In this document: piece by piece, positions 33,145-42,366 of the stretch | How positions within the stretch are numbered: the first letter of the stretch is position 1 | How the letters are laid out: each line of letters starts with the position of its first letter | NCBI GenBank assembly: GCA_964560875.1 | Contig: CAZLMW010000009.1 | Span: 34,415-98,414 of the forward strand | Length of the DNA stretch: 64,000 nt | Source of the DNA: CAZLMW01 sp964560875 | GTDB taxonomy: Bacteria > Myxococcota_A > UBA9042 | Direction: 5' to 3' | Position numbers and translations under genes: made by a program | The notes under the pieces: model-generated | What the model saw: the letters and a program-made list of their open reading frames with translations, nothing else | Database searches by the model: none | What the model was told of the DNA's origin: nothing

Positions 33145-35193
33145 TCAGCTGATCTTGGCACCCGCGGGCGCGACATCGCCGACCGATAGCGGCACCAGGG
33201 CCCCGTCGGGTCGTTCAGCCAGCAGCATCATGCCCTCGCTGAGAAGGCCCATGATCTTGCGCGGCGGGAGGTTGGCGAGCACCACGATTCGCTTCCCGAC
33301 CAGCTCTTCGGGCTTGAGGTGCTCTTTGACGCCGGCAAGAACCTGGCGCTTACCCAGGTCGCCCACATCGACGGAGAGCTTCAGTAGCTTCTTGCTCTTC
33401 GGGATGTCTTCGGCGGATTCGACGATCCCGACACGCAGATCCATCGCCATGAACTGCCCAAAGTCGATGGTGCCGTCTGGGTTGTCAGGCTTGGCGTTCT
33501 TGTCGGCCTTCTTCTTGCCCTTGCCTTTCTTCGCGTCCGCGTCGTCGGCTCCGGGGAGCTTGTACCGCGGAAACAGCGCCTGGCCTCGCTCGAGTTCGGC
33601 GCCGGCCACAAGATCGCCCCATCGGAGCTCCGCCAATGGCTGCACGCCGTCGCTCCAGCCGACACGGCGCAGGATCTCGTCGCACTTCTCGGGCATCGCT
33701 GGCCAGAGCATATTTGCCGCGAATCGAATCCCCTCGAGGACGTGGTAGACGCACACCGCGGCCGCGTCCTTGTCGGTCTTGACGAGCTTGAACGGCTGGT
33801 CGGACGCGAGGACCTGGTTGAGCCGTTGCACGAGCAACATCACGTTGGCCAAGGTGACGTGGAGCTTCATCGACGCCAACGTTTCCGTGAGCGGGCTGGC
33901 CTGCGGGGTGTTGGCGATCTTGGCGGCCGCTTCATCTCCGGTCAGCAGGTACTCGGCGAGGGCGCGCGCCGATTGCACGATGTCGCTCGGTTCTCGGTCT
34001 GGAGAGGGCGCCGGAACCTTGCCGTCCCAGTTCTTGCCGACGATCGCCGCCGTACGCTGGACGAGGTTACCCAGGTCGTTGGCGAGGTCGCTGTTGTTGC
34101 GCGAAACCAGCGCGTGCTCGCTGAAGTTGGCGTCCTGGCCCACCGCCATCTCGCGCAGCAGGAAGTAGCGCATCACCTCGGTTCCGTAGCGATCCTTGAG
34201 GCTCAGCGGGTCCACGACGTTGCCCAATGACTTGCTCATCTTCGTGTCGTCTAGCAACCACCAGCCCGTCGTCACGTAGTTGGCCGGCACCGGCAGCTCG
34301 AGCGCCATGAGCATCGCAGGCCAATAGACCGCGTGCGTTGTGAGAATGTCCTTGCCCAGGAAGTGATGAACATTGGACCACCAGGTCGCGAACGTGTCGT
34401 CACCGTCTTTGGGCACCGCTGAGTTCAGGTCGCTGCCGTCGAGCACGGCGTCGTTGTCGTCGGCAGCACCGAGCCCGCCGATCGCCGTCACATAATTAAG
34501 CAGCGCGTCAAACCACACGTAGCACACGAAATCGCTGTCAAAAGGCAGCTCGATGCCCCACGCGAGGCGTTTCTTTGGCCGGCTGATGCACAGGTCGCGC
34601 AGCTCTTCACGCAAAAACCCGAGCACCTCGTTGCCACGGTTTGACGGCAGGATCCGCATCGTGCCCGTACGAACGGCATCGGCGATGCGGTCGCGGTACA
34701 AGCTCATCTTGAAAAAGTAGGCTTTCTCGGAGAGGCGCACGACCGCCTGGCCCGTATCGGGACATTTGCCGTCGATGAGGTCCTTGTCCGTCCAATACCG
34801 CTCGGCCGCCGGCGAATACCAGCCTTCGAATTCGCTCTCGTAGATCAGGCCCTTGTCCCACAGCTTCTGAAGCGCCCGCTGCACGACTGCCTTATGGCGT
34901 GGCTCGGTGGTGCGGATGAACTGATCAGGTTCGCAGTGGATCGATGGCAGCAGGTTCTTGAAGGCGACGTGCACCTCGTCGACATGCTTTTGGGGCGTAA
35001 TGCTGCGTTTTTCAGCCGCTTCCTGGACTTTTTGCCCATGCTCGTCGGTGCCGGTGACGAAGTAGGTCGTCGCGCCCAGAAGCTGCTGATACCGGCGCGC
35101 CGTGTCGGCGAGGATCGTGCAGTAGGCGTGGCCGATATGTGGCTTGTCGTTGACGTAGTAGATCGGCGTCGTGACGTAGTAGCGCGCGGTCAT
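33145..35193 (-). CDS. metG: Methionyl-tRNA synthetase
   Basis: Class Ia aminoacyl-tRNA synthetase charging tRNA-Met, 682 residues. HIGH motif HIGHAYCTI (about 20-28), KMSKSLGN (about 303-310), anticodon-binding helical domain (about 390-540), a Lys-rich linker, and a C-terminal Trbp111-type tRNA-binding domain (about 575-682, with FMAMDLRVGIVESAEDIPKS). In the connective region where bacterial MetRS often has four zinc-binding Cys, only one Cys remains (GKCPDTGQ), so the zinc site is probably lost. Monocistronic or first before the membrane protein downstream. Confidence 0.96.
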   Translation of the reverse strand: MTARYYVTTPIYYVNDKPHIGHAYCTILADTARRYQQLLGATTYFVTGTDEHGQKVQEAAEKRSITPQKHVDEVHVAFKNLLPSIHCEPDQFIRTTEPRHKAVVQRALQKLWDKGLIYESEFEGWYSPAAERYWTDKDLIDGKCPDTGQAVVRLSEKAYFFKMSLYRDRIADAVRTGTMRILPSNRGNEVLGFLREELRDLCISRPKKRLAWGIELPFDSDFVCYVWFDALLNYVTAIGGLGAADDNDAVLDGSDLNSAVPKDGDDTFATWWSNVHHFLGKDILTTHAVYWPAMLMALELPVPANYVTTGWWLLDDTKMSKSLGNVVDPLSLKDRYGTEVMRYFLLREMAVGQDANFSEHALVSRNNSDLANDLGNLVQRTAAIVGKNWDGKVPAPSPDREPSDIVQSARALAEYLLTGDEAAAKIANTPQASPLTETLASMKLHVTLANVMLLVQRLNQVLASDQPFKLVKTDKDAAAVCVYHVLEGIRFAANMLWPAMPEKCDEILRRVGWSDGVQPLAELRWGDLVAGAELERGQALFPRYKLPGADDADAKKGKGKKKADKNAKPDNPDGTIDFGQFMAMDLRVGIVESAEDIPKSKKLLKLSVDVGDLGKRQVLAGVKEHLKPEELVGKRIVVLANLPPRKIMGLLSEGMMLLAERPDGALVPLSVGDVAPAGAKIS

Positions 35194-35280
35194 GGGGACG
35201 CTCCCGGCAGCAAGGGCCCGGCAGCATCAAGGCGAACGCCCGACAGGTCAACACGTCCGCCCGTTCGTGAGCACCAGACT

Positions 35281-35955
35281 CTAGTCGTCGAGGCTGCAGA
35301 TCCCTTCACGAACCGCATAGCGGGTAAGTCCGGCGACGCTGTGGATGCCGAGCTTTTCGCTGATGTGGCGGCGGTGAGTTTCGACGGTCTTCACAGAGAT
35401 GAAGAGCTGCGCCGCGATCTTGCGTGTCGTGTTCCCTTCCGCGACGAGCTGGAGAACTTCGGTCTGGCGGGCAGTCAGGCGCAGCTCCGGCCGGCGCCGC
35501 CGCTCACGTTCGAGGTCGGAATCGAAACGGTCAGGCACGAATTGTTCGCCCGCGACAGCTGCCCGTATCGCGGAGACGAGGTCTGCCACGGATGACCCCG
35601 CGGTCACGATCCCGCGCACACCAGCGTCGTACGCGTCCGCCATGCGCTTGCTGTCGTAAGCCTCGAACAGCAATACGGTCGCGGTCTCACCGCCGCGACG
35701 GGCGATCGTGCGCGCCAACTGGACCCCATTACGTCGTTTCAGGCTCTGTTCAGCCACGAGGACGTCGGGACGTTCGTAGTCGACCAGGTCGTCAGCTTCG
35801 GTGCCATTAAGCGCCACGCCGACGCACGCGACCCCAGGTTGGCCGTCCAAAGCGGCGCCGAGCAGCTCCGCGCGAAGACGCGAAGCTGCGGCCACGACAA
35901 CCCGTAAGGCGTCGCCTTTCTCTGAGCGCTCGTTGGTTCCCATCGGTTTACTCAT
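35281..35955 (-). CDS. NarL/LuxR-type transcriptional regulator with degenerate receiver domain
   Basis: 224 residues. The C-terminal LuxR helix-turn-helix (about 155-215) is canonical: LTARQTEVLQLVAEGNTTRK and FISVKTVETHRRHISEKLGI. The N-terminal 130 residues have the length and pattern of a response-regulator receiver, but the acidic pocket is missing (VVVAAASRL instead of VDDH), the phospho-acceptor position reads Glu69 (DVLVAEQSL), and the conserved Lys is not found (GIVTAGSS). It is therefore probably not controlled by phosphotransfer. No histidine kinase is adjacent. It stands alone, divergent from the propeller operon across a 760-bp gap, and could regulate it. Confidence 0.88.
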   Translation of the reverse strand: MSKPMGTNERSEKGDALRVVVAAASRLRAELLGAALDGQPGVACVGVALNGTEADDLVDYERPDVLVAEQSLKRRNGVQLARTIARRGGETATVLLFEAYDSKRMADAYDAGVRGIVTAGSSVADLVSAIRAAVAGEQFVPDRFDSDLERERRRRPELRLTARQTEVLQLVAEGNTTRKIAAQLFISVKTVETHRRHISEKLGIHSVAGLTRYAVREGICSLDD

Positions 35956-36229
35956 ATTGCCGCGCGGACCGTCGCCTTGGAAGGACGAAAATCGTCGGCT
36001 GTTCGGCTGGGCGGCGCGCCATGCCGCGCGGTTGCTTTCTTGGGGAGACAGCGCGTGGGGCGAAACATCGCAGCTTGACCGGCGGATCGAAATCCGGGTC
36101 GTCACTGAATTTGGCACGGAAATCATGGTTATTGTTCCTACAAATCTCAGGGCAGGCAGCATCCGGCAGGACCGGTACGACCAGAACATGCAAGTACCGC
36201 ACCGTATCCCTGTGACGTCTCAGTGAATG

Positions 36230-36259
36230 TTCGCAGTCACATGAAAATAAAGAGATAAT
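36230..36259 (+). promoter_or_regulatory. Putative sigma-70 promoter
   Basis: TTCGCA (36230-36235) and GATAAT (36254-36259) with an 18-bp spacer, in the most AT-rich stretch of the gap between the LuxR-type gene and the propeller operon. Pattern only. Confidence 0.35.
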
Positions 36260-36348
36260 CTGGGTGTGGCGAGACGGCTGTGTAGCAACAGTCCGCGGCT
36301 ATGAAGTGTCTCACCTGTCTCTCGAAATAAGCAGATGTGTCTCACGAC

Positions 36349-36399
36349 GGGTGTGATCTTTTACCCGGTCAGCTGTCGCTGTCCGGGCCGATCACACCC
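36349..36399 (+). ncRNA. Candidate structured RNA element (large hairpin in leader)
   Basis: Outer 10-bp arms gggtgtgatc (36349-36358) and gatcacaccc (36390-36399) are perfectly complementary. Inside them, cccgg (36364-36368) can pair with ccggg (36383-36387). A T-rich stretch follows (gttgtttcgtttctc). It could be a terminator or attenuator of a long leader, or the end of a small RNA. No known riboswitch class is recognised. Confidence 0.4.
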
Positions 36400-36713
36400 G
36401 GGGGCGTTGTTTCGTTTCTCCGTGGTGCAAGCACCACTGCGCGCCAGGACAGCCTTCGGCATGTCCGCTTGCCCAGACCCCTGATGGCGGTCGTGACCGG
36501 GTAATGAATCACGCCCCTCACGACGCGCTCGTCAGGCGTACAGACGCCGCGACGAAATACAGTTTGATCGCGTCACCGGAATTCGTAGCGTGGCTTCTGA
36601 GAGGGCAAGTCGGTTTCCGTGCCTACCATGCAAGCGTGCTTTACGGAGCATGCGAACGTGATCGGCCGGCCTTGCGGCGACGCAGTGGCCACGGCACTGA
36701 CCTGTGAGGCCCC

Positions 36714-38237
36714 GTGTCCCATACAACTCGAATACCGCGCTCAAGCCCACTAGTGGCAGCGGCGATTTGCGCTGGATTAGCGTGCAGCCAAGGCTGTTCG
36801 GACGCCGACCCCTACGACAAACCGCTCGCGTTGTCTGCGCCTGTGCCGGTTGCGAGCGGCGTCATCTTTCACGACAGCGCCGCCGAGCGCCTCGTCACCG
36901 TTCGGCCGGCGGACAATGATCGCATCGGATCGATCGCGTACGACGGATCGCCCAAGACCCAATCGGCAACACCGGATGGCAAGCGCCTCGTCCTGCATGA
37001 CGTCCAAGGGCGCACGCTCGCGATTGCCTCGCCAGCTGACGAAAAGGCGACGACTTATGACTTGCCGGCCGAGTTCAGCGCCAATGTCGTCGCTCCGGAC
37101 AGCCAGGCCGCGGTCGTCTATCACGGCGGCTCGACGTCCGCCGCATCACTGGTCAACACCGCTGAAGTCGGCCTTGTGGATTTCCTCACCGCTCCCGGCG
37201 AAACAAATCCGCGGGTGGCCACCATCACCGGACTGGCCCGGGCGCCGATTCGAGCGCACGTTTCAGCCGAGGTCGAGGCCGCCGATGGCAAGCATCGGGT
37301 CGTCTGGATCGATGCGCAGTCCATGATTGGGGTCGCGGACTTCGCGCCCGGCGGAAAGGTCCGAACGCTCGTGATTCCCCTGGTCGCCGTCGACTCGAAG
37401 GCGTTGATCACCCCCCGGGCGACCGTCGCTCGTGGCGGCGGCGGCAAACTCGAACTCTATGTCATCGCACAAGGTAGCAACGACGTTCTCCACATCACCA
37501 TGGACCTCGGCCAAGCCAAACTCGGCGCGTCGCTGGACCAGATCGCCAGCGGCGCGGACCCCGTAAGTCTGCATGTGTTCGAAGCCAAGGCCGGTCGGCG
37601 GGTCTTGACGGCAAATCACACCAGTCGCGACGTCGCTATCCTCGACCCTACGACCGGCACGGGAACTGTCGTCCACCTCGGCACGCCCACTACGAAGATC
37701 GTGCCGTTCGAAAACGCCAAGGGCGAACCGATGGCGCTTCTCTGGCGGTCTGGGCTGACCGACTTTCACCTCGTCGACCTCGACCGGGTGGCCAAGAAGA
37801 AGGGCAAGGCCATCAGTCGAATCCACGTCGACCAGCCGATCCGAAATGTCGTCGCTGCGGGCGCTAGCTTCATCTTGCAGCACGATTCGGCGGACCGCGG
37901 TCTGTCGCTGTACAACACGGAAACCGGCAAACAGACGGTCTTTGGCGGTACTGGCACGCTCAGTCACGTGTTGAAGGTTGGTGACGCTGTATTCGCGCTC
38001 GGTCGTGCGGGGGGCGATTCCCGTATTTCGCGCATCTCGCTCAACGATCTGCATCCGACGTCGATCGCGCTGAAGAACCGCACAACGACGTCGCTGGTGC
38101 CCTTCGGTGAGGCGGGGGTTGCGGCCGCCGGGCCTGGTTTGGGCGGCTGGTGGCTCGCGCTTTTTGCGAGCGGAACGCTCAAGGCGAAGGACGGCGCGTG
38201 GCTCGAAGGCTTCGTTCTTGAAGGGGTGCTGCAATGA
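36714..38237 (+). CDS. Lipoprotein with predicted beta-propeller fold, first gene of operon
   Basis: 507 residues from a GTG with GAGG 4 nt upstream. Signal peptide and lipobox region LACSQGC put it on the outer membrane. The rest is a run of four-stranded sheet-like repeats of 40-50 residues ('..R.LV.HD..GRTLAI..P.', '..VAILDPTTGTGTVV..'), consistent with a seven-bladed propeller like YVTN/WD-type surface proteins. It is more distant from the other two propeller proteins of the operon than they are from each other. Its last 4 bp overlap the next ATG (ATGA). Function unknown; binding or scaffold is the usual role of such folds. Confidence 0.75.
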   Translation: MSHTTRIPRSSPLVAAAICAGLACSQGCSDADPYDKPLALSAPVPVASGVIFHDSAAERLVTVRPADNDRIGSIAYDGSPKTQSATPDGKRLVLHDVQGRTLAIASPADEKATTYDLPAEFSANVVAPDSQAAVVYHGGSTSAASLVNTAEVGLVDFLTAPGETNPRVATITGLARAPIRAHVSAEVEAADGKHRVVWIDAQSMIGVADFAPGGKVRTLVIPLVAVDSKALITPRATVARGGGGKLELYVIAQGSNDVLHITMDLGQAKLGASLDQIASGADPVSLHVFEAKAGRRVLTANHTSRDVAILDPTTGTGTVVHLGTPTTKIVPFENAKGEPMALLWRSGLTDFHLVDLDRVAKKKGKAISRIHVDQPIRNVVAAGASFILQHDSADRGLSLYNTETGKQTVFGGTGTLSHVLKVGDAVFALGRAGGDSRISRISLNDLHPTSIALKNRTTTSLVPFGEAGVAAAGPGLGGWWLALFASGTLKAKDGAWLEGFVLEGVLQ

Positions 38238-39946
38238 GCCGCCTCCAACATAGCGCGAGGCCACAGCTCCGATCGCCCTGGCTCGTCGCGGCGGTCTGCA
38301 TCGCTGGGGCGGCGGGGTGTGGCTCTGAAGGTTCAGCCGGTGGTCCGGCCGCCGGTTTTGCCCAGGAACAAGCGTCGCAGGACGCGGGCGCCGTGGGCGA
38401 TACCGGCGCTGGTGGCTCGGCCAGCTCCAGCGGTGGTTCGAGCAGCAGTTCAGGCGGCTCCTGGGGAGGCTGGAAACCCGATGCCGGTCCGCTCGACGCC
38501 GGCAAAGACGCGTACGTGCCCAAGGAAGTCGAGAAAGACGATCCATTCGGTGCGCCAGAAGGAACCGACAACTTCGTCTACATCCCGGTCTCTGGCGCGG
38601 ACACCGTGGTCAAGGTGAGCGGCACGACGCTCAAAGTCAGCCTCGTCGAAGTCGGTGACAAGCCGGCGGTCATCCGGGCTATCCCCAACCAAGATGGTGT
38701 CGCCGTGCTCAACGCGGGCAGCGCAGACGTGTCGGTGCTGCGCTCCACAGAGACGAGCGATACCGTCGAGTCGGTGCCGATCCTCGCCAACTGCAATCAG
38801 CTGGATATCTCACCGACAGGGGGCCACGCGGTCGCCTGGTACGACCATGGCAAGGCTCAAAAGGGCGATCCCACCGGTAGCTTCCAGGCCGTCTCGGTCA
38901 TCTCGCTTGAGTCCGGCAAGCAGGCGTCCGTGATGGTTTCGGTCGGCTTTCGGCCGCGTGACGTGCAGTTCGACATCGGCGGCAACAAGGCGTTCATCAT
39001 CACCAACGACGGCATCTCCGCTATCGAGCTCGCCAAGGCCAAGGCCGGGGCAGTGGCTGTTCCGATCAAGGTCAGCAACCATCCGGTGGTCAACCCGGCG
39101 ACCGTGGAAGTGCACGTCGATCCGTCTGGTGTTTGGTCGGTCGCTCGTTTGCCCGGGTCCGTCACCCTCAGTGTCTTGAACATGGCCTCCAAGGCGATCT
39201 TGGACGTCACGCTGCCCAGTCAGCCGACCGACTTGGACCTGGCCCCGGATGGCTCGGGCGCCTTGCTTGTCATGCCGGCCACAAAACATGTGGGTTGGGT
39301 GGATCTGCCCGGCGCGGCCACGGACACACTCGCCGTCAAAATCGCGACGATTCACTGGCTTCAGGCGGGACTCGCCCGAATCACCGACGACGGCAAAACG
39401 GCGGTGCTGTACACGTCCGTCCCGGGGGTCGAAAACGCGGCCACGCTCGATCTGCAGAGCGGTGTCGTCAAACCGGTGAAGCTGCGAAAGACCGTCGATT
39501 ACGTGGTGCTTCCCGCCGGCTCTCGCAAGGCGATCCTCGTGCACAAACCCGCGGCCGGACCCAGCTACAACGACGACAAGGTCGAGGCATTCGTCGACGA
39601 CGCGGAGGGCTACACGGTGTTCGACCTCGATAGCGGCTACACCAAGTTGTTCGTTACACCCAACGCGATCGGCTCGATCGCGACGAGCGAAAAACCGAGC
39701 AAGGCGATGATGCTCCTGGCCGACCCGAAAGGGGCCAAGCACACCGTTGACGTCGTCGAACTCGACACGTTCTTGAGCCAGTCCATCGTGCTCGGAAGCG
39801 CGCCTGAGTTTGGCCGCGTGCTCTCCAAGGCGGGCGTTGTGGCCGTGACCCAGCAACACCCGTCTGGCCGTATCTCCTTTATCGATTTGCAGACCAACAA
39901 GGCCAAGACCGTGACCGGTTTTGAGCTCAACGGACTCGTCAAATGA
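38234..39946 (+). CDS. Lipoprotein with predicted beta-propeller fold, second gene of operon
   Basis: 570 residues. Lipobox GAAGC, then a Gly/Ser linker (about 45-85) and a propeller-like domain (about 105-570). It is paralogous to the protein at 40689-42338: shared blocks include 'Y(V/I)P..G.D.VVKVSG.TL.V', 'DVS..R..ET.D.V.S.P.LANCN', 'AVAWYDH..A...DPTGSFQAV' and the closing 'GR(I/M)(S/T)F(I/V)D......KT(V/I)TG(F/Y)ELN..VK'. A single Cys in LANCN is conserved between the two. Starts and ends in 4-bp overlaps with its neighbours, so production is translationally coupled. Confidence 0.8.
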   Translation: MSRLQHSARPQLRSPWLVAAVCIAGAAGCGSEGSAGGPAAGFAQEQASQDAGAVGDTGAGGSASSSGGSSSSSGGSWGGWKPDAGPLDAGKDAYVPKEVEKDDPFGAPEGTDNFVYIPVSGADTVVKVSGTTLKVSLVEVGDKPAVIRAIPNQDGVAVLNAGSADVSVLRSTETSDTVESVPILANCNQLDISPTGGHAVAWYDHGKAQKGDPTGSFQAVSVISLESGKQASVMVSVGFRPRDVQFDIGGNKAFIITNDGISAIELAKAKAGAVAVPIKVSNHPVVNPATVEVHVDPSGVWSVARLPGSVTLSVLNMASKAILDVTLPSQPTDLDLAPDGSGALLVMPATKHVGWVDLPGAATDTLAVKIATIHWLQAGLARITDDGKTAVLYTSVPGVENAATLDLQSGVVKPVKLRKTVDYVVLPAGSRKAILVHKPAAGPSYNDDKVEAFVDDAEGYTVFDLDSGYTKLFVTPNAIGSIATSEKPSKAMMLLADPKGAKHTVDVVELDTFLSQSIVLGSAPEFGRVLSKAGVVAVTQQHPSGRISFIDLQTNKAKTVTGFELNGLVK

Positions 39947-40704
39947 ACGCGCACATAACGAATAAAAAGACCTGCCCCGCTGGGAATAAATCGGACTTCA
40001 CGGCGCGGTCGGTAACCTCGCTCTCTGCATGGTCACGCGTCTTCTGCGTCGTCGCTGGGCTGGTTGTTTCGGCGCCCGTCACCGCGACCGCGTGGGAGGC
40101 CGCTTTCGACGCGGGTTCGACGACCCAGAACATGGTCACGGACTCCACGCGCTTTTTCTCGTCCGACAACCGCATGAACGGCCGGTCGCTGCGGCTCGGC
40201 ATTACCGCCAAGGAGCACGTTTTCGTCGAATTCGACTGGCTCGCGACAGAATCGGACCGCGCGCGGCAGTCGACGGGCGCCGGGGGGTACACGGCCAAGC
40301 TGATCGACGACGCGTTCACGCTTGCTGCTCGCTACCGTATGCCCGTGGCGTCATGGGTCGAACCGTTCGCGCGGGCAGGCGCCGGCGCTACCCGCCACGA
40401 GGTGTCGCTGACCGGTGTCGGTGCCGGCTACGAGGCGACGAACTACACGCCCCATGTGCTGGTTGGAGTTGGAGCGGATCTCATCGTCTCGCGGAAGTCC
40501 CTTTGGCGTCGACGTCCCGATCCGAAGCCCAGGTTTACGTTCGGATTCACCATTGAGGTTGGTTGGCAGCACACATTTGGCAGTGATTTGAACCTGGAGC
40601 GCACCGCTGCGCTCGATCCGCCGATCACCACCGACGACATGAAACTCGGCACGCTCACGATGAGCGCGTTTACCACTCGGATCGCCCTATGCGTGCGCCT
40701 GTGA
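39943..40704 (+). CDS. Outer-membrane beta-barrel-like protein
   Basis: 253 residues. A long N-terminus contains the signal peptide (hydrophobic about 33-46, ending VTATA). The mature part has alternating strands such as LRLGITAKEHVFVEFDWLA, FTLAARYRMPVASWVEPFARA and RFTFGFTIEVGWQHTFG, like a small (eight-stranded) OmpA/OmpW-type barrel; the protein ends ALCVRL rather than in the usual terminal Phe. It is translated from an ATGA overlap with the second propeller gene and precedes the third, which suggests that barrel and propeller lipoproteins form one outer-membrane complex. That is an inference. Confidence 0.65.
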   Translation: MNAHITNKKTCPAGNKSDFTARSVTSLSAWSRVFCVVAGLVVSAPVTATAWEAAFDAGSTTQNMVTDSTRFFSSDNRMNGRSLRLGITAKEHVFVEFDWLATESDRARQSTGAGGYTAKLIDDAFTLAARYRMPVASWVEPFARAGAGATRHEVSLTGVGAGYEATNYTPHVLVGVGADLIVSRKSLWRRRPDPKPRFTFGFTIEVGWQHTFGSDLNLERTAALDPPITTDDMKLGTLTMSAFTTRIALCVRL

Positions 40705-42338
40705 ACCTCGGGGAGAACCCCGTGTTGTCGCCCACATTCTTCGTGCGTCTTTTCGTCGCGACCGTTTGCGTCGTGGCCGCGGCGGCGTGCGCGGAGGGAA
40801 AGGGAGATGGCGACAATGGCACTGGCGGCGGCGGGTGGCACGGCTGGGATGGCTCCGGTGGCGGTGGGGCCGTTGACGCAGCGAGCTCCTCAGGCGGTGG
40901 CTCGAGCAGCGGAGGCCCGATTGAGCGCGAGGAGGATCTTCAGCTTGGTGCCCCCGAGGCCTCGAAGAACTACGTCTTCATTCCCGCGAAAGGACGCGAC
41001 CACGTCGTCAAGGTGAGCGGTAAGACGCTTGCCGTAACGCTGATCGAGGTTGGCGACCGGCCGACCGTCCTTGCCGCCGTACCGGGAGCCGATGCGGCGC
41101 TGGTTCTCAACAGCGGCAGTGACGATGTGTCGCTGATTCGCGCCTCGGAGACCAAGGACGAGGTCGTCTCGTTGCCGATGCTGGCCAACTGCAACGCGGT
41201 CGCGATCAGCCCGGACGGCGGCCGCGCGGTCGCCTGGTACGACCACACCCGCGCGAAAAAAGAAGACCCGACCGGCTCTTTTCAGGCGGTGACGGTCCTC
41301 GATCTCGGCGTCAAGGCGGCGTCGTTTGATGTAAGCACGGGATTTCGACCGCGCACCGTCACGTTCAGCGCGGACGGAGAGCGCGCATTTGTCGTCACGG
41401 ACGACGGGGTTAGCGTCCTCGATTTCGGCGCCCTCAAAGCGGGCGATGTGGTTGTGCCCGTGCCGCTGACCAACGATCCGCTCGACAAGGGCAAAGGTCG
41501 GGAAGTGCAGATCACGCCAGACGGCAAATGGGCGGTCGTTCGGCAGGCGGACATGAAAGGAGTTCGGGCGGTCCACCTCGCGTCCAAGACGATCGCCTCG
41601 CTCAGCCTGGACACCGTGCCAACCGACATCGACGTGCTGCCCGATTCCACCGGCGCCGTCGCCGTCATGCACTCCGGTGGCGAAGTCGCGAAGATCGCCC
41701 TGCCGTCTGCCGCGACGAAGACCCTGGCCGCCCAGACCACCAAGCTTGGCAAACTCGTCGCCGGGCTCGCCCACATCACCGCCGACGGTAAGACGGCCTT
41801 CCTCTATACCTCCGTCAAAGGCCACGAACGCGTCGGGGCGCTCGATATCGCCACCATGAAGCTGTCCGTGTTCACGGTGCGCAAGAGCGTGCTGGGTGTG
41901 CACATCCCGGCCGGGTCACGGCGCGCTCTTGTCGTCCACAAGCCGGGTGACGGACCCAATCACAGCGACTCGACCGAGGCTTTCGTTGACGATGCGTGGG
42001 GCTATTCCTATGTCGATCTCGACACCGGTTTCACCAAGCTGGAGCTCACCGCGGCGCAGCCCGGCGGGTACGCGGTCGTCGACTCGCCAGCGCGGGTGTA
42101 CATGCTCCTCGCCGACCCGAAGCAGGTGGCGCACAAGGTTCATCGGGCCGATCTGACGACCTTTGTGGGCAAGGATATCGCGTTGGGCAGTTGGCCCACG
42201 TTCGCGCGCTACCTGCCAGCGGCCAAAGCAGTCGCAGTCGCGCAGGCGCACCCGTCTGGACGCATGACCTTCGTCGATGTCGGAAGCGATGCCGCCAAGA
42301 CCATCACCGGCTATGAGTTGAACGCGCGGGTGAAGTAG
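40689..42338 (+). CDS. Lipoprotein with predicted beta-propeller fold, fourth gene of operon
   Basis: Up to 549 residues, paralogous to 38234-39946 along its whole folded part (about 35% identity by eye in the shared blocks). Lipobox AAAAC precedes a Gly/Ser/Asp linker. Three in-frame starts are possible: ATG 40689 (16-bp overlap with the barrel gene), GTG 40701 (4-bp GTGA overlap) and GTG 40722, which has the best ribosome-binding site (GGGGAG, 7 nt) and the tidiest signal peptide. The gene ends 28 bp from a convergent hypothetical gene. Confidence 0.78.
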   Translation: MRAPVNLGENPVLSPTFFVRLFVATVCVVAAAACAEGKGDGDNGTGGGGWHGWDGSGGGGAVDAASSSGGGSSSGGPIEREEDLQLGAPEASKNYVFIPAKGRDHVVKVSGKTLAVTLIEVGDRPTVLAAVPGADAALVLNSGSDDVSLIRASETKDEVVSLPMLANCNAVAISPDGGRAVAWYDHTRAKKEDPTGSFQAVTVLDLGVKAASFDVSTGFRPRTVTFSADGERAFVVTDDGVSVLDFGALKAGDVVVPVPLTNDPLDKGKGREVQITPDGKWAVVRQADMKGVRAVHLASKTIASLSLDTVPTDIDVLPDSTGAVAVMHSGGEVAKIALPSAATKTLAAQTTKLGKLVAGLAHITADGKTAFLYTSVKGHERVGALDIATMKLSVFTVRKSVLGVHIPAGSRRALVVHKPGDGPNHSDSTEAFVDDAWGYSYVDLDTGFTKLELTAAQPGGYAVVDSPARVYMLLADPKQVAHKVHRADLTTFVGKDIALGSWPTFARYLPAAKAVAVAQAHPSGRMTFVDVGSDAAKTITGYELNARVK

Positions 42339-42366
42339 GCCACCCGCGCGTCATTGCCAGCGCCAG

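Larger units (their letters stand above)
35956..36713. other. Long structured non-coding region upstream of the propeller operon
   Basis: About 760 bp without a credible gene; a 67-aa frame at 36504-36707 has no motif. It contains an AT-rich promoter-like stretch near 36230-36259, direct repeats gtgtctcac at 36306-36314 and 36337-36345, a long inverted repeat (36349-36358 with 36390-36399), and a perfect short palindrome (36422-36437). The layout suggests a long leader or a small RNA. Confidence 0.5.

Noticed and set aside
36504..36707. 67-aa frame in the gap before the propeller operon
   Set aside because: No ribosome-binding site, no conserved pattern, and Arg-rich composition typical of non-coding GC-rich DNA.
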